A stretch of 64,000 bases of DNA from positions 1-64,000 of the IMG/VR virus record IMGVR_UViG_3300023082_000002; one strand, written 5' to 3'. The translations under genes were made by a program, and so were the position numbers. Each line of letters opens with the position of its first letter. Position 1 is the stretch's first letter. The notes under the pieces were generated by a model that saw only the letters and a program-made list of their open reading frames with translations, was not told where the DNA came from and searched no databases. Source of the DNA: a virus. Positions 1 to 9,600 of this stretch are shown one piece after another.

Positions 1-563
1 AGCAGCCCCCCGCCGAGCAGCCCCCCGCCGAGCAGCCGGTCCAGCAGGCCGCAGCCGTTCCCCCGGTCCAGCCCGTCGTGCCCGCCGAGACCGATCACAG
101 TGCAGCCGGTGGCGTACAGCTGTTCACTCTCGGCGACGGTCGCCGCGTCGACTTCGCCACGGCACAGGCGCACATCACGACACTCGAGACGGCCAACGAC
201 GAGCGCGAGAAGACTGTTCGCGCCGGCTTCGTCAATCAGCTCGCTTCGGACAACAAGATTCCGGCGACGCAGATCGAAGCACTCACGAACCACGCACAGG
301 GCCTCACGCCCGAGCAGTACGCCTCGTGGTCGGCTTCGTATGATGCCGTCCCCGCGTCGGGACTCTTCGGATCGTACGGTGCGAGCGGTGGAGACGGCAA
401 CACCCCGGCGACGGGTGGACAGCAGTCCGCTCAGGCAGGGGAGATCGCAACGCTCGAGGGAGTCGTCGCACTGCATGCGCGCACGATGACCAGGGAGCAG
501 CTCGAAGAGACCGACTCGTTCAAGCGTCTGACGGCCCTCCGCGCCGCACAGACCAACCAGTAG
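1..563 (+). CDS. Capsid maturation protease/scaffold protein, C-terminal part (5' truncated)
   Basis: The frame is open from the left edge, so the start lies outside the window. It opens with near-copies of a Pro-Pro-Ala-Glu-Gln unit and a Pro/Gln/Val linker. About 150 residues rich in Ala, Thr, Glu and Gln follow, including the amphipathic stretch AQAHITTLETANDER. It precedes the decoration and major capsid genes, where lambda-type phages carry a protease whose C-terminal helical part acts as internal scaffold. No protease catalytic residue is visible here, so that half of the call is inferred from position. GTG at 78 is more likely an internal codon than a start. It could instead be a free-standing scaffold protein. 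Confidence 0.6.
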   Translation, partial: QPPAEQPPAEQPVQQAAAVPPVQPVVPAETDHSAAGGVQLFTLGDGRRVDFATAQAHITTLETANDEREKTVRAGFVNQLASDNKIPATQIEALTNHAQGLTPEQYASWSASYDAVPASGLFGSYGASGGDGNTPATGGQQSAQAGEIATLEGVVALHARTMTREQLEETDSFKRLTALRAAQTNQ

Positions 564-577
564 AAGAGAGAGAACCG

Positions 578-1030
578 ATGCCCAGCTACGCAGGCGGCGG
601 CGCAGCTCGTACCCCCCTCGGGAACAACGAGTACCTCCGCTCCACCAAGGCCGTGAAGAAGGAGTCGTACACCGTTGCGGCATCTTCTGTCCCGGCTGTG
701 ACCATCGACGGAGTTCCGGGTCAGAAGCTTCTTTACCCCGGAACAGTCATGGCGAAGATCACTTCTGGCGCCGATGCCGGAAAGATCGGACCCTTCCAGG
801 CAGGTGTGTCCGATGGTCGTCAGACCCTCGCGAACATCGTCGGCCTCGAGGATACGTTCCTCCCCTGGCAGCTCATGGAGCACGACAACGAGGTCGCTGT
901 CACGTACGACTGCATGGCGAACCAGGGTTGGTGCTTCGAGCTCGATGCAGCCGGCCTCCGGATCGCACTGACCAACACCACCGCCGACGCGATGAGGTCC
1001 GTCAAGGGCCTCGACGTCCTGTTCAAGTAA
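578..1030 (+). CDS. Head decoration protein
   Basis: A 150-residue protein with a small beta-rich composition: a short flexible N-terminus, then a core with Gly/Val/Thr alternation (VTIDGVPGQKLLYPGTVMAK). Size, fold type and place immediately before the major capsid gene match the lambda gpD-like capsid-stabilising proteins, which sit as trimers on the outside of the shell. A GAGAGAGAA purine stretch precedes the ATG. Codons are strongly GC-ending, as in the capsid gene next door, which fits high expression late in infection. The assignment is by position and size; no diagnostic motif is visible. Confidence 0.7.
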   Translation: MPSYAGGGAARTPLGNNEYLRSTKAVKKESYTVAASSVPAVTIDGVPGQKLLYPGTVMAKITSGADAGKIGPFQAGVSDGRQTLANIVGLEDTFLPWQLMEHDNEVAVTYDCMANQGWCFELDAAGLRIALTNTTADAMRSVKGLDVLFK

Positions 1031-1046
1031 GAAGGGAAGAGCCAGA

Positions 1047-2276
1047 ATGACCATCAGCCTGTTCAGCAAGGCCAACTCGGTGGCAAGCTTCGCTTCGCCC
1101 ATCGGACAGGACCGCATCATCCGCAAGGAGGTGTCCCTTGGCTTCGTTCGAGAGATCGCCCCTCCGCAGGATCACATCGGTCTCCAGTTCGCCCCGTTCC
1201 TAGAGGTCGCAGCGGACGACGTGATCTTCCAGTACCTGACACTCGACACCGATGGACTCGCCCCGGCTCGTGCCGAGGACGCCGAGTCGGAACTCGCGCA
1301 GAAGGATGATCGAGTTCTCGGCGAGGGCCGGGCGTCGATCATCGACTGGGCCCTCAAGGATCACTACGATGCCAGCGACGTCAACCGCTACCGGGAGCTC
1401 CTTCGCATCTGGGAGAGCATCCAGAACGGCAGTGTTCCGCTGGTCATCACGACGGCGATGGAAGACTTCGCTGCCAAGGTGACCCGTGACACGGCTCGTC
1501 GTCGTCGGAAGCTCGACAACCGGCACGAGTGGATGGTCATGAGTGCGCTCGCGACCAACCAGATCGCGTACAACGACGGCAAGATCAAGTGGACCGTTCC
1601 GTTCGGTCGCCCTGTCGCCCAGGAGGCTGGCAACGCTGCCAACGACCTCGGAGCGCACGTCGTGGACGGTGTCTACAACGCGAGCTCGTACACCCACGAT
1701 CCGATCGGGTTCTACAACCTCGTGAAGGACATGATGTACGAGAAGTACGGTGTTGTCATCGACCGGGTGCTCTGCAGCCGTCGGTACACGCGTACGATCA
1801 TCAACTCCGACAAGTTCTCGCAGCGAGCCGGCCTCGGTGCAGCGTACAACGGAGCGAATGCACCTGTCGCTCCGGACCTGCGCTACCTGATGGACGGCTG
1901 GGGACCGGACGCCGCTGTCCAGGTTCTCGAGAACGCGACCGACATCACGCACATCGTGTATGATTCGGTCTACCGGACTCGTCCGCCCGGCTCGAACACG
2001 GTCACCAACAACCGGTTCTTCCCGGTCAACGAGCTCGTGTTCCTCGCCTCGGATGCGTCGATCGGAGACCTCGACGACACGGAGATCGGCTTCGCCAAGA
2101 CGCTGACCTCCCCGCACCCCGAGGGCGACTGGACTCCCGGCTACTACGAGTGGGAGCAGTCGACCAAGGACCCGTGGGGTCAGGACGTGGGGACGGGAAT
2201 CAAGATGTTCCCGGTCTTCCCGCACCTTGACCTGACCTACGCGGTCAACGTCAACCTTCCCGCCGTCAGCTTCTAA
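1047..2276 (+). CDS. Major capsid protein
   Basis: A 409-residue protein of the length and composition of lambda gpE-like HK97-fold major capsid proteins. It has an extended N-terminal region, then a long charged helix around residues 80-165 that resembles the spine helix (KVTRDTARRRRKLDNRHEW). A mixed alpha/beta domain rich in Asp and Asn follows, ending in a beta-rich tail. It lies directly after the decoration protein, 16 bases away, with AAGGGAAGAG as a strong ribosome site. Codon use is highly biased to C/G in third position. Position, length and order make this secure, although the family was not confirmed by search. Confidence 0.85.
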   Translation: MTISLFSKANSVASFASPIGQDRIIRKEVSLGFVREIAPPQDHIGLQFAPFLEVAADDVIFQYLTLDTDGLAPARAEDAESELAQKDDRVLGEGRASIIDWALKDHYDASDVNRYRELLRIWESIQNGSVPLVITTAMEDFAAKVTRDTARRRRKLDNRHEWMVMSALATNQIAYNDGKIKWTVPFGRPVAQEAGNAANDLGAHVVDGVYNASSYTHDPIGFYNLVKDMMYEKYGVVIDRVLCSRRYTRTIINSDKFSQRAGLGAAYNGANAPVAPDLRYLMDGWGPDAAVQVLENATDITHIVYDSVYRTRPPGSNTVTNNRFFPVNELVFLASDASIGDLDDTEIGFAKTLTSPHPEGDWTPGYYEWEQSTKDPWGQDVGTGIKMFPVFPHLDLTYAVNVNLPAVSF

Positions 2277-2288
2277 GGAGAACTGATC

Positions 2289-2678
2289 ATGGCAAAGACC
2301 GAGACCACGAAGCCCGCTGACCTGCTCTGGCAGGAGGAGCAGCTCAAGGACGACACCTCGCCCAAGGTTCTGTCGACCTTCGGAGAGGACCCGAACGAGG
2401 GTCTGCAGCGTCCCGATGATGTCGATGGGTACCTCGGTACCGATCCCATCTACCAGAGCGCTGCGAACTTGACGGAGCGTCCGTTCCGTTCGGAGAAGGG
2501 TGCCGAGTCCAAGTTCGAAGAGCGTGCATACGGAGAGAAGTTCTCCGAGCAGCCCTTCAGCGAGGCCGACTACGAGGCTGACGACTCTGCCACAGGCGAG
2601 TCCGACGCCGAGTCGTCCACCACCCCCACCCCTCCCTCGGGTCTGCAGAGCGGCATCACGCCGCCCAGCGGCTCGTAG
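2289..2678 (+). CDS. Hypothetical protein in head gene cluster
   Basis: A 129-residue acidic protein with no recognised domain. The N-terminal two thirds are hydrophilic with repeated Glu/Lys/Asp; the C-terminal 35 residues are low-complexity Ser, Thr, Pro and Gly. It starts 12 bases after the capsid gene with a clear AAGGAG site and shares that gene's codon bias. The position between capsid and connector genes suggests a head-associated or head-tail joining role, but the disordered composition does not look like a known connector fold. Confidence 0.6.
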   Translation: MAKTETTKPADLLWQEEQLKDDTSPKVLSTFGEDPNEGLQRPDDVDGYLGTDPIYQSAANLTERPFRSEKGAESKFEERAYGEKFSEQPFSEADYEADDSATGESDAESSTTPTPPSGLQSGITPPSGS

Positions 2679-2705
2679 CACCAACCTTCGGAAAGCAGAA
2701 GACGA

Positions 2706-3212
2706 GTGGCGAATGTAGATGGAGCCTACTCCGGGGTTGCCGACTTGCTAAAGGGAGACATTCCTTTGCAAGCGCAGCACGGAGATGGGACGCAGATGAT
2801 TCGGTCGCAGGCCGATGACATCGACGCCCAGCTGGGTCACATCTACGTCACCCCGATTGTGGTTCCTTCAGAGCCACAGTATCGACCCACTCGTCTTCTG
2901 CTGAAGAAGATCAACAACCTTCTCGCCAGCGGGCGACTCATGCTTGACATGAGCGCCGCTGGCGAGGACGATGCACCCAACGCTTACGGCTTGCAGATGC
3001 TGCGCGAAGGACTCGCGCTCCTGGGCCAAGTTCAGAATGGTTCGATCGTTCTCGCTGGAGCACCTCGCCTTGATGAGGGTACCGGCTCGCCGGGACTTCT
3101 GATTCACAACGAGGACGCAGTCTCACTAGTCGAGCAGTTCTACAACCCCACACTTCGCCGTCAGATGTCGCTGTTCGGCGTTGACGGCAACGCGTACTCG
3201 GGTAACAACTGA
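2706..3212 (+). CDS. Head-to-tail adaptor
   Basis: A 168-residue mostly helical protein starting at GTG behind GGAAAGCAGAAGACGA. It has two helical stretches with Leu heptads (RLLLKKINNLLASGRLML and GLQMLREGLALLGQV). First of a run of four genes that overlap by one to four bases and lie between capsid and major tail protein. This is where gp6/gp15-type adaptors that bind the portal ring are encoded. Its third-position GC is clearly lower than in the capsid genes, consistent with fewer copies per virion. The specific connector family is inferred from order. Confidence 0.6.
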   Translation: MANVDGAYSGVADLLKGDIPLQAQHGDGTQMIRSQADDIDAQLGHIYVTPIVVPSEPQYRPTRLLLKKINNLLASGRLMLDMSAAGEDDAPNAYGLQMLREGLALLGQVQNGSIVLAGAPRLDEGTGSPGLLIHNEDAVSLVEQFYNPTLRRQMSLFGVDGNAYSGNN

Positions 3213-3757
3213 TGCCTCGCATGAACGGGACCAGCCCGTCCGCAAGTACAGCCGGTCCGACGATGACCGTAGACTTCGGCGTCCAGGCAGATGATGCCGA
3301 GAAGCTGTTTTTGAAGCTTGAGAACTTGCTGTCGCCTGAGATGTTGGCCGTGTTCATGGCCGGTCCCGTTGTTCAGCACTTTCAGCAACGCTTCAACGAG
3401 TTCTTCGAGGATCAGGGTACGCCGTCTGGTGCATGGCAGCCGTTGTCGGAAGTCACCATTGCAGATCGCGTAGAGCAGGGGTTTGGTCCTGGACCGATCA
3501 ACGAGCGCACTGGACAGCTTCGAGACTTTATCACTGACAGTCCCGGCGAGGTTCGAGTCCTAGCAACCCTCGCGGTCCTGACTTACCCTGGTCCGTTGCC
3601 TTCGGGAGAATTGGGTCGCAAGGTGAAGACGGCACAGCAGGGCGGCACATTTTCTGGTCACTCTGTCCCGGCGCGTCCAGTCATGGAAATTGATGAGACT
3701 GACATGCTGTTCACGATGAGTGCATTGAACTTTTATATCGAGCGGGGTATGGAATGA
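3212..3757 (+). CDS. Tail completion / virion morphogenesis protein (gpS or HK97 gp10-like)
   Basis: The 181-residue protein carries the expected order of motifs: a W-x-P-L-S segment (GAWQPLSEVTIADR), then a TGQLRDFITDS segment. The C-terminal VPARPVMEIDETD, with the conserved PARP-like turn, closes the series. These are the landmarks of the phage virion morphogenesis family (P2 gpS / Mu gpG type), which closes the tail or head-tail junction. The ATG overlaps the previous stop (TGATG), indicating coupled translation. A hydrophilic 20-residue N-terminal extension is unusual for the family. Confidence 0.7.
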   Translation: MPRMNGTSPSASTAGPTMTVDFGVQADDAEKLFLKLENLLSPEMLAVFMAGPVVQHFQQRFNEFFEDQGTPSGAWQPLSEVTIADRVEQGFGPGPINERTGQLRDFITDSPGEVRVLATLAVLTYPGPLPSGELGRKVKTAQQGGTFSGHSVPARPVMEIDETDMLFTMSALNFYIERGME

Positions 3758-4251
3758 CGCTCGAAGTACAAGAGACAGTCCTGAGCAAGTTCTGCGATTT
3801 GCTTCTGTCGCGCATCGCAGCTGCCGATGTCGACCTCAAAATCTTTGATCGCATGCTCTCGACCAGTGATCCTAACTTGTCGGTTGGAGTGTTTCCGTCA
3901 GTCTGGATGCCAAACACTGAATCGTATGAAATGGTTGGTTCTGGCGCTTCACCCTCCGAGCCCACGCTACAGCAGTATCAGGTAGGCGTGCATATGCTCA
4001 CTAAGGATTCGGATCGTACTCGCGGACTCGCTATACACACCGCCTATGCAAGGCTCGTGCGTATGGTCCTTTACCGCGACCCCACCCTCCGCGTATTGTT
4101 GGGCTCGCTTACGGTTACGGACAGCTTTGGCACCGAGTCCTACAAGCGAGGCTGGGCCAACAGCCACCGATACTTGAGCAAAGAGTTGGGTCAGAACAAC
4201 CTTGCCTACCTCAGCGTTCTTGACTACACACTGGAAACGGAGATGCGGTAA
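3754..4251 (+). CDS. Tail terminator protein
   Basis: A 165-residue mixed alpha/beta protein overlapping its upstream neighbour by four bases (ATGA). Size and place between the completion protein and the tail tube gene match the lambda gpU-type terminator. That hexamer caps the growing tube and later joins the head. The pattern of a helical N-terminus (SKFCDLLLSRIAAADV), central strands and an Arg-rich region after residue 85 agrees with that family, but the call rests mainly on gene order. Confidence 0.6.
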   Translation: MTLEVQETVLSKFCDLLLSRIAAADVDLKIFDRMLSTSDPNLSVGVFPSVWMPNTESYEMVGSGASPSEPTLQQYQVGVHMLTKDSDRTRGLAIHTAYARLVRMVLYRDPTLRVLLGSLTVTDSFGTESYKRGWANSHRYLSKELGQNNLAYLSVLDYTLETEMR

Positions 4252-4574
4252 TGACCACAGCCAAGACCGATCTCGAGAAGGCAACCGACGAGCAGAACAA
4301 GCTGGTTGCTGACATCGAGAAGTTGCGCCAGGATGCCGAGGAGGCCGAGCGCGCACTCGTGGAGAAGCAGCAGTTCGACAGCGTCAAGCAGCAGACGGAG
4401 GCGCTGGAGCAGGAGAAGGCCCGTCTCCAGGCTCGCCTCGAGGCTGCCAAGGAGTCCGCCAAGCAGTACGCGGAAACCCTGACCCCCCTGGAGCAGGCCG
4501 CAGCTGCCGAAGCCGCAGCCTTGCAGGCACAGCAGGGCCCCACCGATCCCGTCGAGAAGAAGAGGGAGGCGTAA
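4251..4574 (+). CDS. Coiled-coil protein between tail terminator and tail tube genes
   Basis: 107 residues that are almost entirely predicted coiled coil (Lys/Glu/Gln/Ala heptads over residues 5-85) with an acidic, Ala-rich end. Start and upstream stop overlap (TAATG). Codon bias returns to the strong GC-ending type seen in the capsid and tail tube genes. No family recognised. A scaffold-like or chaperone-like role in tail assembly is possible given neighbours on both sides; a structural fibre is less likely at this size. Confidence 0.6.
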   Translation: MTTAKTDLEKATDEQNKLVADIEKLRQDAEEAERALVEKQQFDSVKQQTEALEQEKARLQARLEAAKESAKQYAETLTPLEQAAAAEAAALQAQQGPTDPVEKKREA

Positions 4575-4577
4575 CCC

Positions 4578-5588
4578 ATGGGTTACAGTTCTCAGGCAGG
4601 CGCAGTCCTGTTCGCATCGCAGCCCACCGCCGACACGTTCCCGGCAGGCTTCGGTACGGCCCACACGGCAATGAAGATGCGTTCGGGCAATCTCAGTCCG
4701 AACCGTGATCTTCTCGTCACCGATCCCGAGATCGGAGGCTCGCGTGACACGGCCGACGCGTACCTTGGTGGCGTCTCCTGGTCGGGTGACTACGAGTTCT
4801 ACGTTCGTCTCGAGTCTGTCACTTCGCTTCTGCGAGCTGTCCTTGGTTCGGCGGCATCGGTCACGACAACTGGTGTCACCACCCACACGATCACGCCTTC
4901 GGATTCTTCGACGCTGCCTTTCCTGGCGGTCGAGGAGAAGATCGGTTCTGGCTTGGAGGTGTATCGCTACACCGACGTCGTGGCGAACACCTTCCACCTG
5001 GAGTCCGATGCCAACGGCTACCTCATGGGCAGCTCGGGACTCATCGCCCGCAAGCAGACCGCAGGTATCACGCCGACCGCCTCGCCGATGTGGGACAACT
5101 CGCCCCTCATCGTCGGTACGAACGTCGCGATCACCTACAACTCGGTCAGTCTGCCGGCGAAGTCGTTCAGCCTCGACATCAACAACAACTTCGAGGATGA
5201 CGACTTCCGACTCGGCTCGTTCTACATCGGAGACCTGACGGCCAAGAGTCGCGAGGTCAACGGGTCGTTCTCGATCCGTCCCAACGATTCGCTCCTGTGG
5301 CGCCAGGCTGTCTATGGCGGCTCGGCCCTCACGGCTCCCGGTGGCGTCACCGTCAAGTCCCCGCTGGTCATCACTTGCCAGACGTACGAGGACATCATCG
5401 CTGGCACCCCGGCGACCAAGGGCTCGATCGTCATCACGATCCCGAACGTCGCACTCGAGCCCTACGGACTCGAGCCGAGTGGTGATGACATCATCGAGAA
5501 CGACGTCAGCTTCCGTGCCCTGCGTCCTGCAGTCGGTACGGCAATTGCCTCTGTGGTCGTCAAGTCCGCGCAGGCAACCATCCGCTAA
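4578..5588 (+). CDS. Major tail (tube) protein
   Basis: A 336-residue beta-rich protein with Gly, Ser and Thr repeats and duplicated strand patterns, typical of long-tailed phage tube proteins with two related halves. It is followed by two chaperone-like genes and the tape measure gene, the conserved order in this virus group. Codon use is strongly biased, matching a protein needed in hundreds of copies. GAAGAAGAGGGAGG upstream is an unusually good ribosome site, 6-7 bases before the ATG. Confidence 0.85.
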   Translation: MGYSSQAGAVLFASQPTADTFPAGFGTAHTAMKMRSGNLSPNRDLLVTDPEIGGSRDTADAYLGGVSWSGDYEFYVRLESVTSLLRAVLGSAASVTTTGVTTHTITPSDSSTLPFLAVEEKIGSGLEVYRYTDVVANTFHLESDANGYLMGSSGLIARKQTAGITPTASPMWDNSPLIVGTNVAITYNSVSLPAKSFSLDINNNFEDDDFRLGSFYIGDLTAKSREVNGSFSIRPNDSLLWRQAVYGGSALTAPGGVTVKSPLVITCQTYEDIIAGTPATKGSIVITIPNVALEPYGLEPSGDDIIENDVSFRALRPAVGTAIASVVVKSAQATIR

Positions 5589-5650
5589 GTCCTCGGGGAC
5601 CAAAGCGGCATAACTTAATAGCGGTCAGTAAGCACAAGTTTATTGGTCGA

Positions 5651-5685
5651 GCGGGAGGCTGGGATTAGACACCCTGGTCTCCCGC
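5651..5685 (+). terminator. Hairpin after the tail tube gene
   Basis: GCGGGAG at 5651-5657 pairs with CTCCCGC at 5679-5685, with an inner GGG/CCC pairing. There is no long T run after it. It lies in the 144-base gap between the tube gene and the tail chaperone gene and probably weakens read-through from the highly expressed capsid/tube genes, or protects the mRNA 3' end. Confidence 0.5.
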
Positions 5686-5732
5686 GAAGCACTTTCATTA
5701 ACACTAAAGTCCACACGAGAGGGACAACCGCA

Positions 5733-6269
5733 ATGACGGAGACAACGTACACTGAGCCCATCGACCCCGGCCAGCCGATCGCCCCGGTGACGGGCGTCGA
5801 GCAGGACTTCACCACCGGCTTCGACGACTACTGGGGGACGGATGAGACCAAGCGTATCGTTCTTCCCGACGGCAAGCAGTCCGTCATCATCCAGCTCATG
5901 ACCGAGGGTCAGCGGGCACAGTTCGAGCGTACACAGAACCAGGACCTGCGCGTCGATCGCGAGCAGACGACGACCATCAAGATCGACCCCGGTCGTACTC
6001 GCAAGGCGCTTCTCAAGGCTGCGATCGTCAACTGGGAGGTCAAGCGTCGCACTGCGTCCGGCGAGTGGCAGGATGTCAAGTTCAGTGATGCGAACCTGAA
6101 TGCCTTCATCGACGGCGCGAACCCGCGCATCATCGACAAGATCGAGAAGGAGATTCGCGAGTACAACATCTGGCTCAAGAACGACCTCACGGTCGAGGAG
6201 ATCGAGAAGGAGATCGCAAGCTTGGAGCGCGAGCTTGAGGCTGCAAAGGTGCGCGCAGCGGGGGAATGA
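5733..6269 (+). CDS. Tail assembly chaperone, first frame (gpG-like)
   Basis: 178 residues from ATG 5733, chosen over the in-phase TTG at 5643 because GAGAGGGA lies 9 bases before it and the upstream part has hairpin structure. The protein is hydrophilic with a helical, Glu/Lys-rich C-terminus. Its position just before the tape measure gene and the overlap with a second short gene in the -1 phase are the signature of tail assembly chaperone pairs, which keep the tape measure soluble until tail tube polymerisation. Biased codons suggest strong expression. Confidence 0.75.
   Translation: MTETTYTEPIDPGQPIAPVTGVEQDFTTGFDDYWGTDETKRIVLPDGKQSVIIQLMTEGQRAQFERTQNQDLRVDREQTTTIKIDPGRTRKALLKAAIVNWEVKRRTASGEWQDVKFSDANLNAFIDGANPRIIDKIEKEIREYNIWLKNDLTVEEIEKEIASLERELEAAKVRAAGE
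6260..6266 (+). promoter_or_regulatory. Possible -1 frameshift site at the chaperone overlap
   Basis: GGGGGAA spans the last two sense codons of the first chaperone gene (GGG GAA TGA), and the next gene is in the -1 phase. P-site tRNA-Gly can re-pair with GGG after a -1 slip. A-site tRNA-Glu cannot re-pair perfectly, so this is not a textbook heptamer. Plain stop-start coupling at ATGA is the alternative. Confidence 0.35.
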
Positions 6270-6529
6270 CCTTCCGTTCACAAGTAGATTCATTTGTGAA
6301 CGGTCGCCCCATCGAGGGCCGGGTTCACTCGGCTATCTCGATGTTCGTATTCCTTGAGGGGATCAAGTGGTCGACACTCCCCGTAGCGGGCGGCTTGTAT
6401 GATCAGCATCCTGACTTTGTGAAGAAGATGCATTACATGAAGCAGGAAGTTTACAAGCACGAAGCACACGAAGCTGCAGAGCGAAAGCGTAAGGAAGACA
6501 GCAAGAAGCCGAGAGCCAGGAACGCTTGA
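6266..6529 (+). CDS. Tail assembly chaperone, second frame (gpT-like)
   Basis: An 87-residue basic protein (ends in Lys/Arg/Glu-rich helix) whose ATG overlaps the stop of the previous gene. In comparable phages this segment is made as the C-terminal part of a frameshift fusion that contacts the tape measure. It could also be translated separately by coupling: the nearest AAAGG lies about 15 bases upstream, rather far for independent initiation, which favours frameshifting or re-initiation. Less biased codons than the first frame. Confidence 0.65.
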   Translation: MTFRSQVDSFVNGRPIEGRVHSAISMFVFLEGIKWSTLPVAGGLYDQHPDFVKKMHYMKQEVYKHEAHEAAERKRKEDSKKPRARNA

Positions 6530-6532
6530 TTG

Positions 6533-6581
6533 GCATACAACGGGGGATGGTCCTTGATAGGGATCGTCCCCCGTTGTATGC
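6533..6581 (+). terminator. Long perfect hairpin between tail chaperone and tape measure genes
   Basis: GCATACAACGGGGGA (6533-6547) is perfectly complementary to 6567-6581, a 15-bp stem closing a 19-base loop that itself contains pairing. No T run follows, so a partial terminator, an RNA processing site or a structural barrier fits better than a classical terminator. It separates highly expressed from low-copy tail genes. Confidence 0.55.
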
Positions 6582-6644
6582 TTGGCATCAGATGGACACT
6601 TTGAGGTCCGACCGAAACTCCAGCTAGACGGATAAGAGGTGGAC

Positions 6645-9600
6645 ATGGGTCCAGGCATCATGAACATTCAGGTGAGAGTCCTCGCCGCGAATGCTCGTCG
6701 CACCCTTCGTAGTGTCCGAGCGGAAATGGCTGCTGTGCAAGCGCAGTCGCAAGCTACTTCGGCTGTTTCCCCGGTAGGTAAGCGGTCCTTCGCTGACATG
6801 ACGAAGGCCGGAAACCAGATGCAGTGGGTTGGTCGTCAGCTTCAGTACAACTTTACGTTGCCACTTGTTCTAGCAGGTGCCGCTGCGACAAAGTTCGCGC
6901 TAGACCAGCAAGCCGCGATGGTGCACGTCGCCAAGGTCTATGGTGACAGCGATGCCGCTGTCAAGTCTTTTCAGGCAACCCTAGACGCCGGTGGCGAGCA
7001 GGCTAAGAACCTCCGCTCTGAGTATTCTCAGGTCATGGGTAAGGACCTCACTGGTAACATCGAGGCTGCCAAGAAGGAAATGGCGGCTTACAACCAGGAG
7101 ATTGAGAAGCAGGAGCTCGCAGCACTGGAGCGCAACTTCGACGCACTGTCGGTGAAGTTTGCAATTCAGAAGAAGGAGGTCATGGAGGTTGCGGGCGCTT
7201 GGGCCGCAGCTGGAGTCTCGGGCAAGGAGCTTGCCAAGTCAGTCGAGAACACTCTGATCGCCACGAACATCGGTGACATGCCTGCTGCTAAGGCGACCGA
7301 AGCACTCATCTCGATTCAGGCTCAGTACAACATGAGCGCCAGCAAGCTGAAGCGTACGCTTGCTGACTTGAACGCAATTGAAAACGCCACCGCCGTTGAC
7401 ATGGGTGGACTTATTCAGTCCATGGCAAAGTCCGGTTCGGCGGCTGCAGCATCAGGCACTTCGGCTAAGTACTTGGCTGCAATGACAGCTTCGATTACTC
7501 CTGCGGCTGGTTCGGCCTCGCAGGCCGGTAACGCACTTAAGACCATTCTTTCTCGCATCAGCAAGCCCACCGAAGAGGGCGCGGCTGCGATGGAGCGGCT
7601 CGGAGTCAATGTCGACTCTGTGGCATGGAAGTCCCTGGGTGGAGCCGAGAAGCTTGAGGTTCTTCAGAAGGGCTTCAACAACCTGAGCGAGAGCGAGCAG
7701 CTGGCAAACGCATCTGCCACTGTCGGTATCTACCAGTACAACCGCTACATCCAGCTTCTCAAGGACATGGGTCGCGAGCACGGCAACTACAACAAGTCGC
7801 TCGACGCGACGATCAGCCGTGACAAGGTCTTCAATACCATGAACAAGGAGCTCGGCACCATCCTGGAGTCGAACCCCAAGCGACTCCAGCGAATGGGCAT
7901 CGCGCTCCAGAACAGCCTCGCTGACATCATTACCCCGCTGATCCCGCAGTTGATCTACCTTGCGGGCGAGGTTGCGAATCTCGCTAAGGCGTTCAACAAC
8001 CTGCCTGCTGGCGTCCAGAAGGTTGCGCTCGGGATCGCGGTTCTCCTGGTCGTCATGCCGCTTCTGCTTCGGTACCTCGGCTCGCTGAAGACTCTGTTTG
8101 TCGTCACTAAGATCGGTGTCGGTGGACTCGCTCGCGCTATCGGCATCCTGTCCACTGCCACTGCAGTCAACACGGTCATAGACGGCGAGTCGGTAGTCGT
8201 CACCGAGATGAAGCGCAAGGGCCTTATTGGTCTGTTCTTGACGATGCTGCGAGCTCCGTTTAAGTGGTTCGCCGCCGCAGCCTGGGCATCGGCAACGCTT
8301 ACCTCGAAGGCATTTACGTTCATCGCGTGGTCTGGTGTAACTAGCATCCGAATGCTGATTGCTAGGACTGCCGCACCGTTCGCTGCATGGGTCGCATTCC
8401 TCACCCAAACTGTCTTGATGGGCGGTTTCGCCGCCGCCTTTAAGTGGGTGTGGGCATCTATCGTCGGATTGTTCGCTCGGGGAAGCGCGACCACCCTGGC
8501 GATCACACGAGGCACGAACGCCGCCCTCGTCGCGGGCAATGTGACCACCCAGCGCGCCCTTGCAGCGGGGACCGCCACAGGCGCCGCTGCTCAGATAAGT
8601 ATCTGGAGTAGGTTCGGCGGAATCATTAGCGGAATCATGGCCGCGACGCGACTTCGCCTAGCAGCTATCTGGCTTTCGTTCATCGGCTTCCTCGCTAATC
8701 CGGCTGCGATCATGGCTGCACTCAAGGCAGTGTCTTTGGTGATCGGTCAGTTTGCCGTGCGGCTTATTCCGATCTTGTTTGGGCCTTGGGGTATCGCTAT
8801 CGGTGCGATCATTGGCCTCTTGTATATTTTCCGCAGTCAGATCGCGCAGGTCTGGAATAACATTGTCAGCTACTTCCAGAGTAGTGGTGATCTCGGACGC
8901 GTCTTCAACTGGATGGTTGGCGGAGCACTGAGCGCGTTCAACGCACTTCCGCAGGGCGTTCAGAATGCGATGCTCGCTGTGGTCAAGGTTGTTCGTGACG
9001 CGGCCCTTGCGGTTTACGAGTGGTTCAGCTACATCAATCCTTTTGCCCACCACTCGCCGTCACTGGTGGAGAACGTCACCGCTGGTATGGGGGAGGTTGT
9101 CAAGCAGTTCAGTACACTTGGTCAGATCAAGCAGTACACCGATGCGGCATACAAGGAACTGAATCGCTTCGGCAAGGCAACTTCAAACATTACCGGCAAG
9201 TCTGCACGCATGGACGTTGCCGACGATCGTAAGACTTTGCAGAAGGGTGGAGCAAGTAAGGCTGCCCTTAAGTCTTATGATGATCTTCAGGGCAAGCTGC
9301 GATCCATGCGTTCCGAGTACGCGGGCCTAGGCGCCGAGATTGATCGCTTGAAGAATAAGGACATCGAGGCCCGTCGAGAGATGGACCACGCCATTTTCGA
9401 GAATGAGTTTGCTCAGAAGAAGCTCCGTCTCGAAATGCTTCGCATGGAGCAGGGCGGAATCTCTATCGACAAGGTGAAGGATCAGCTGTCTGGTCTTGAC
9501 GATGAGATTAAGAAGGTCGATGATCGTTTTGGTCAGTTGACTGAAGCGATTGACGGAATGAAGGAGATTACGACCGGACTTCGTGCTGCTGGAGCCGGTT

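Noticed and set aside
1200-2684. Long open frame on the - strand opposite capsid genes (494 codons), and a similar one at 4,224-5,603
   Set aside because: Both mirror strongly GC-biased + strand genes, are Arg/Leu/Val-rich shadows and have no ribosome sites.
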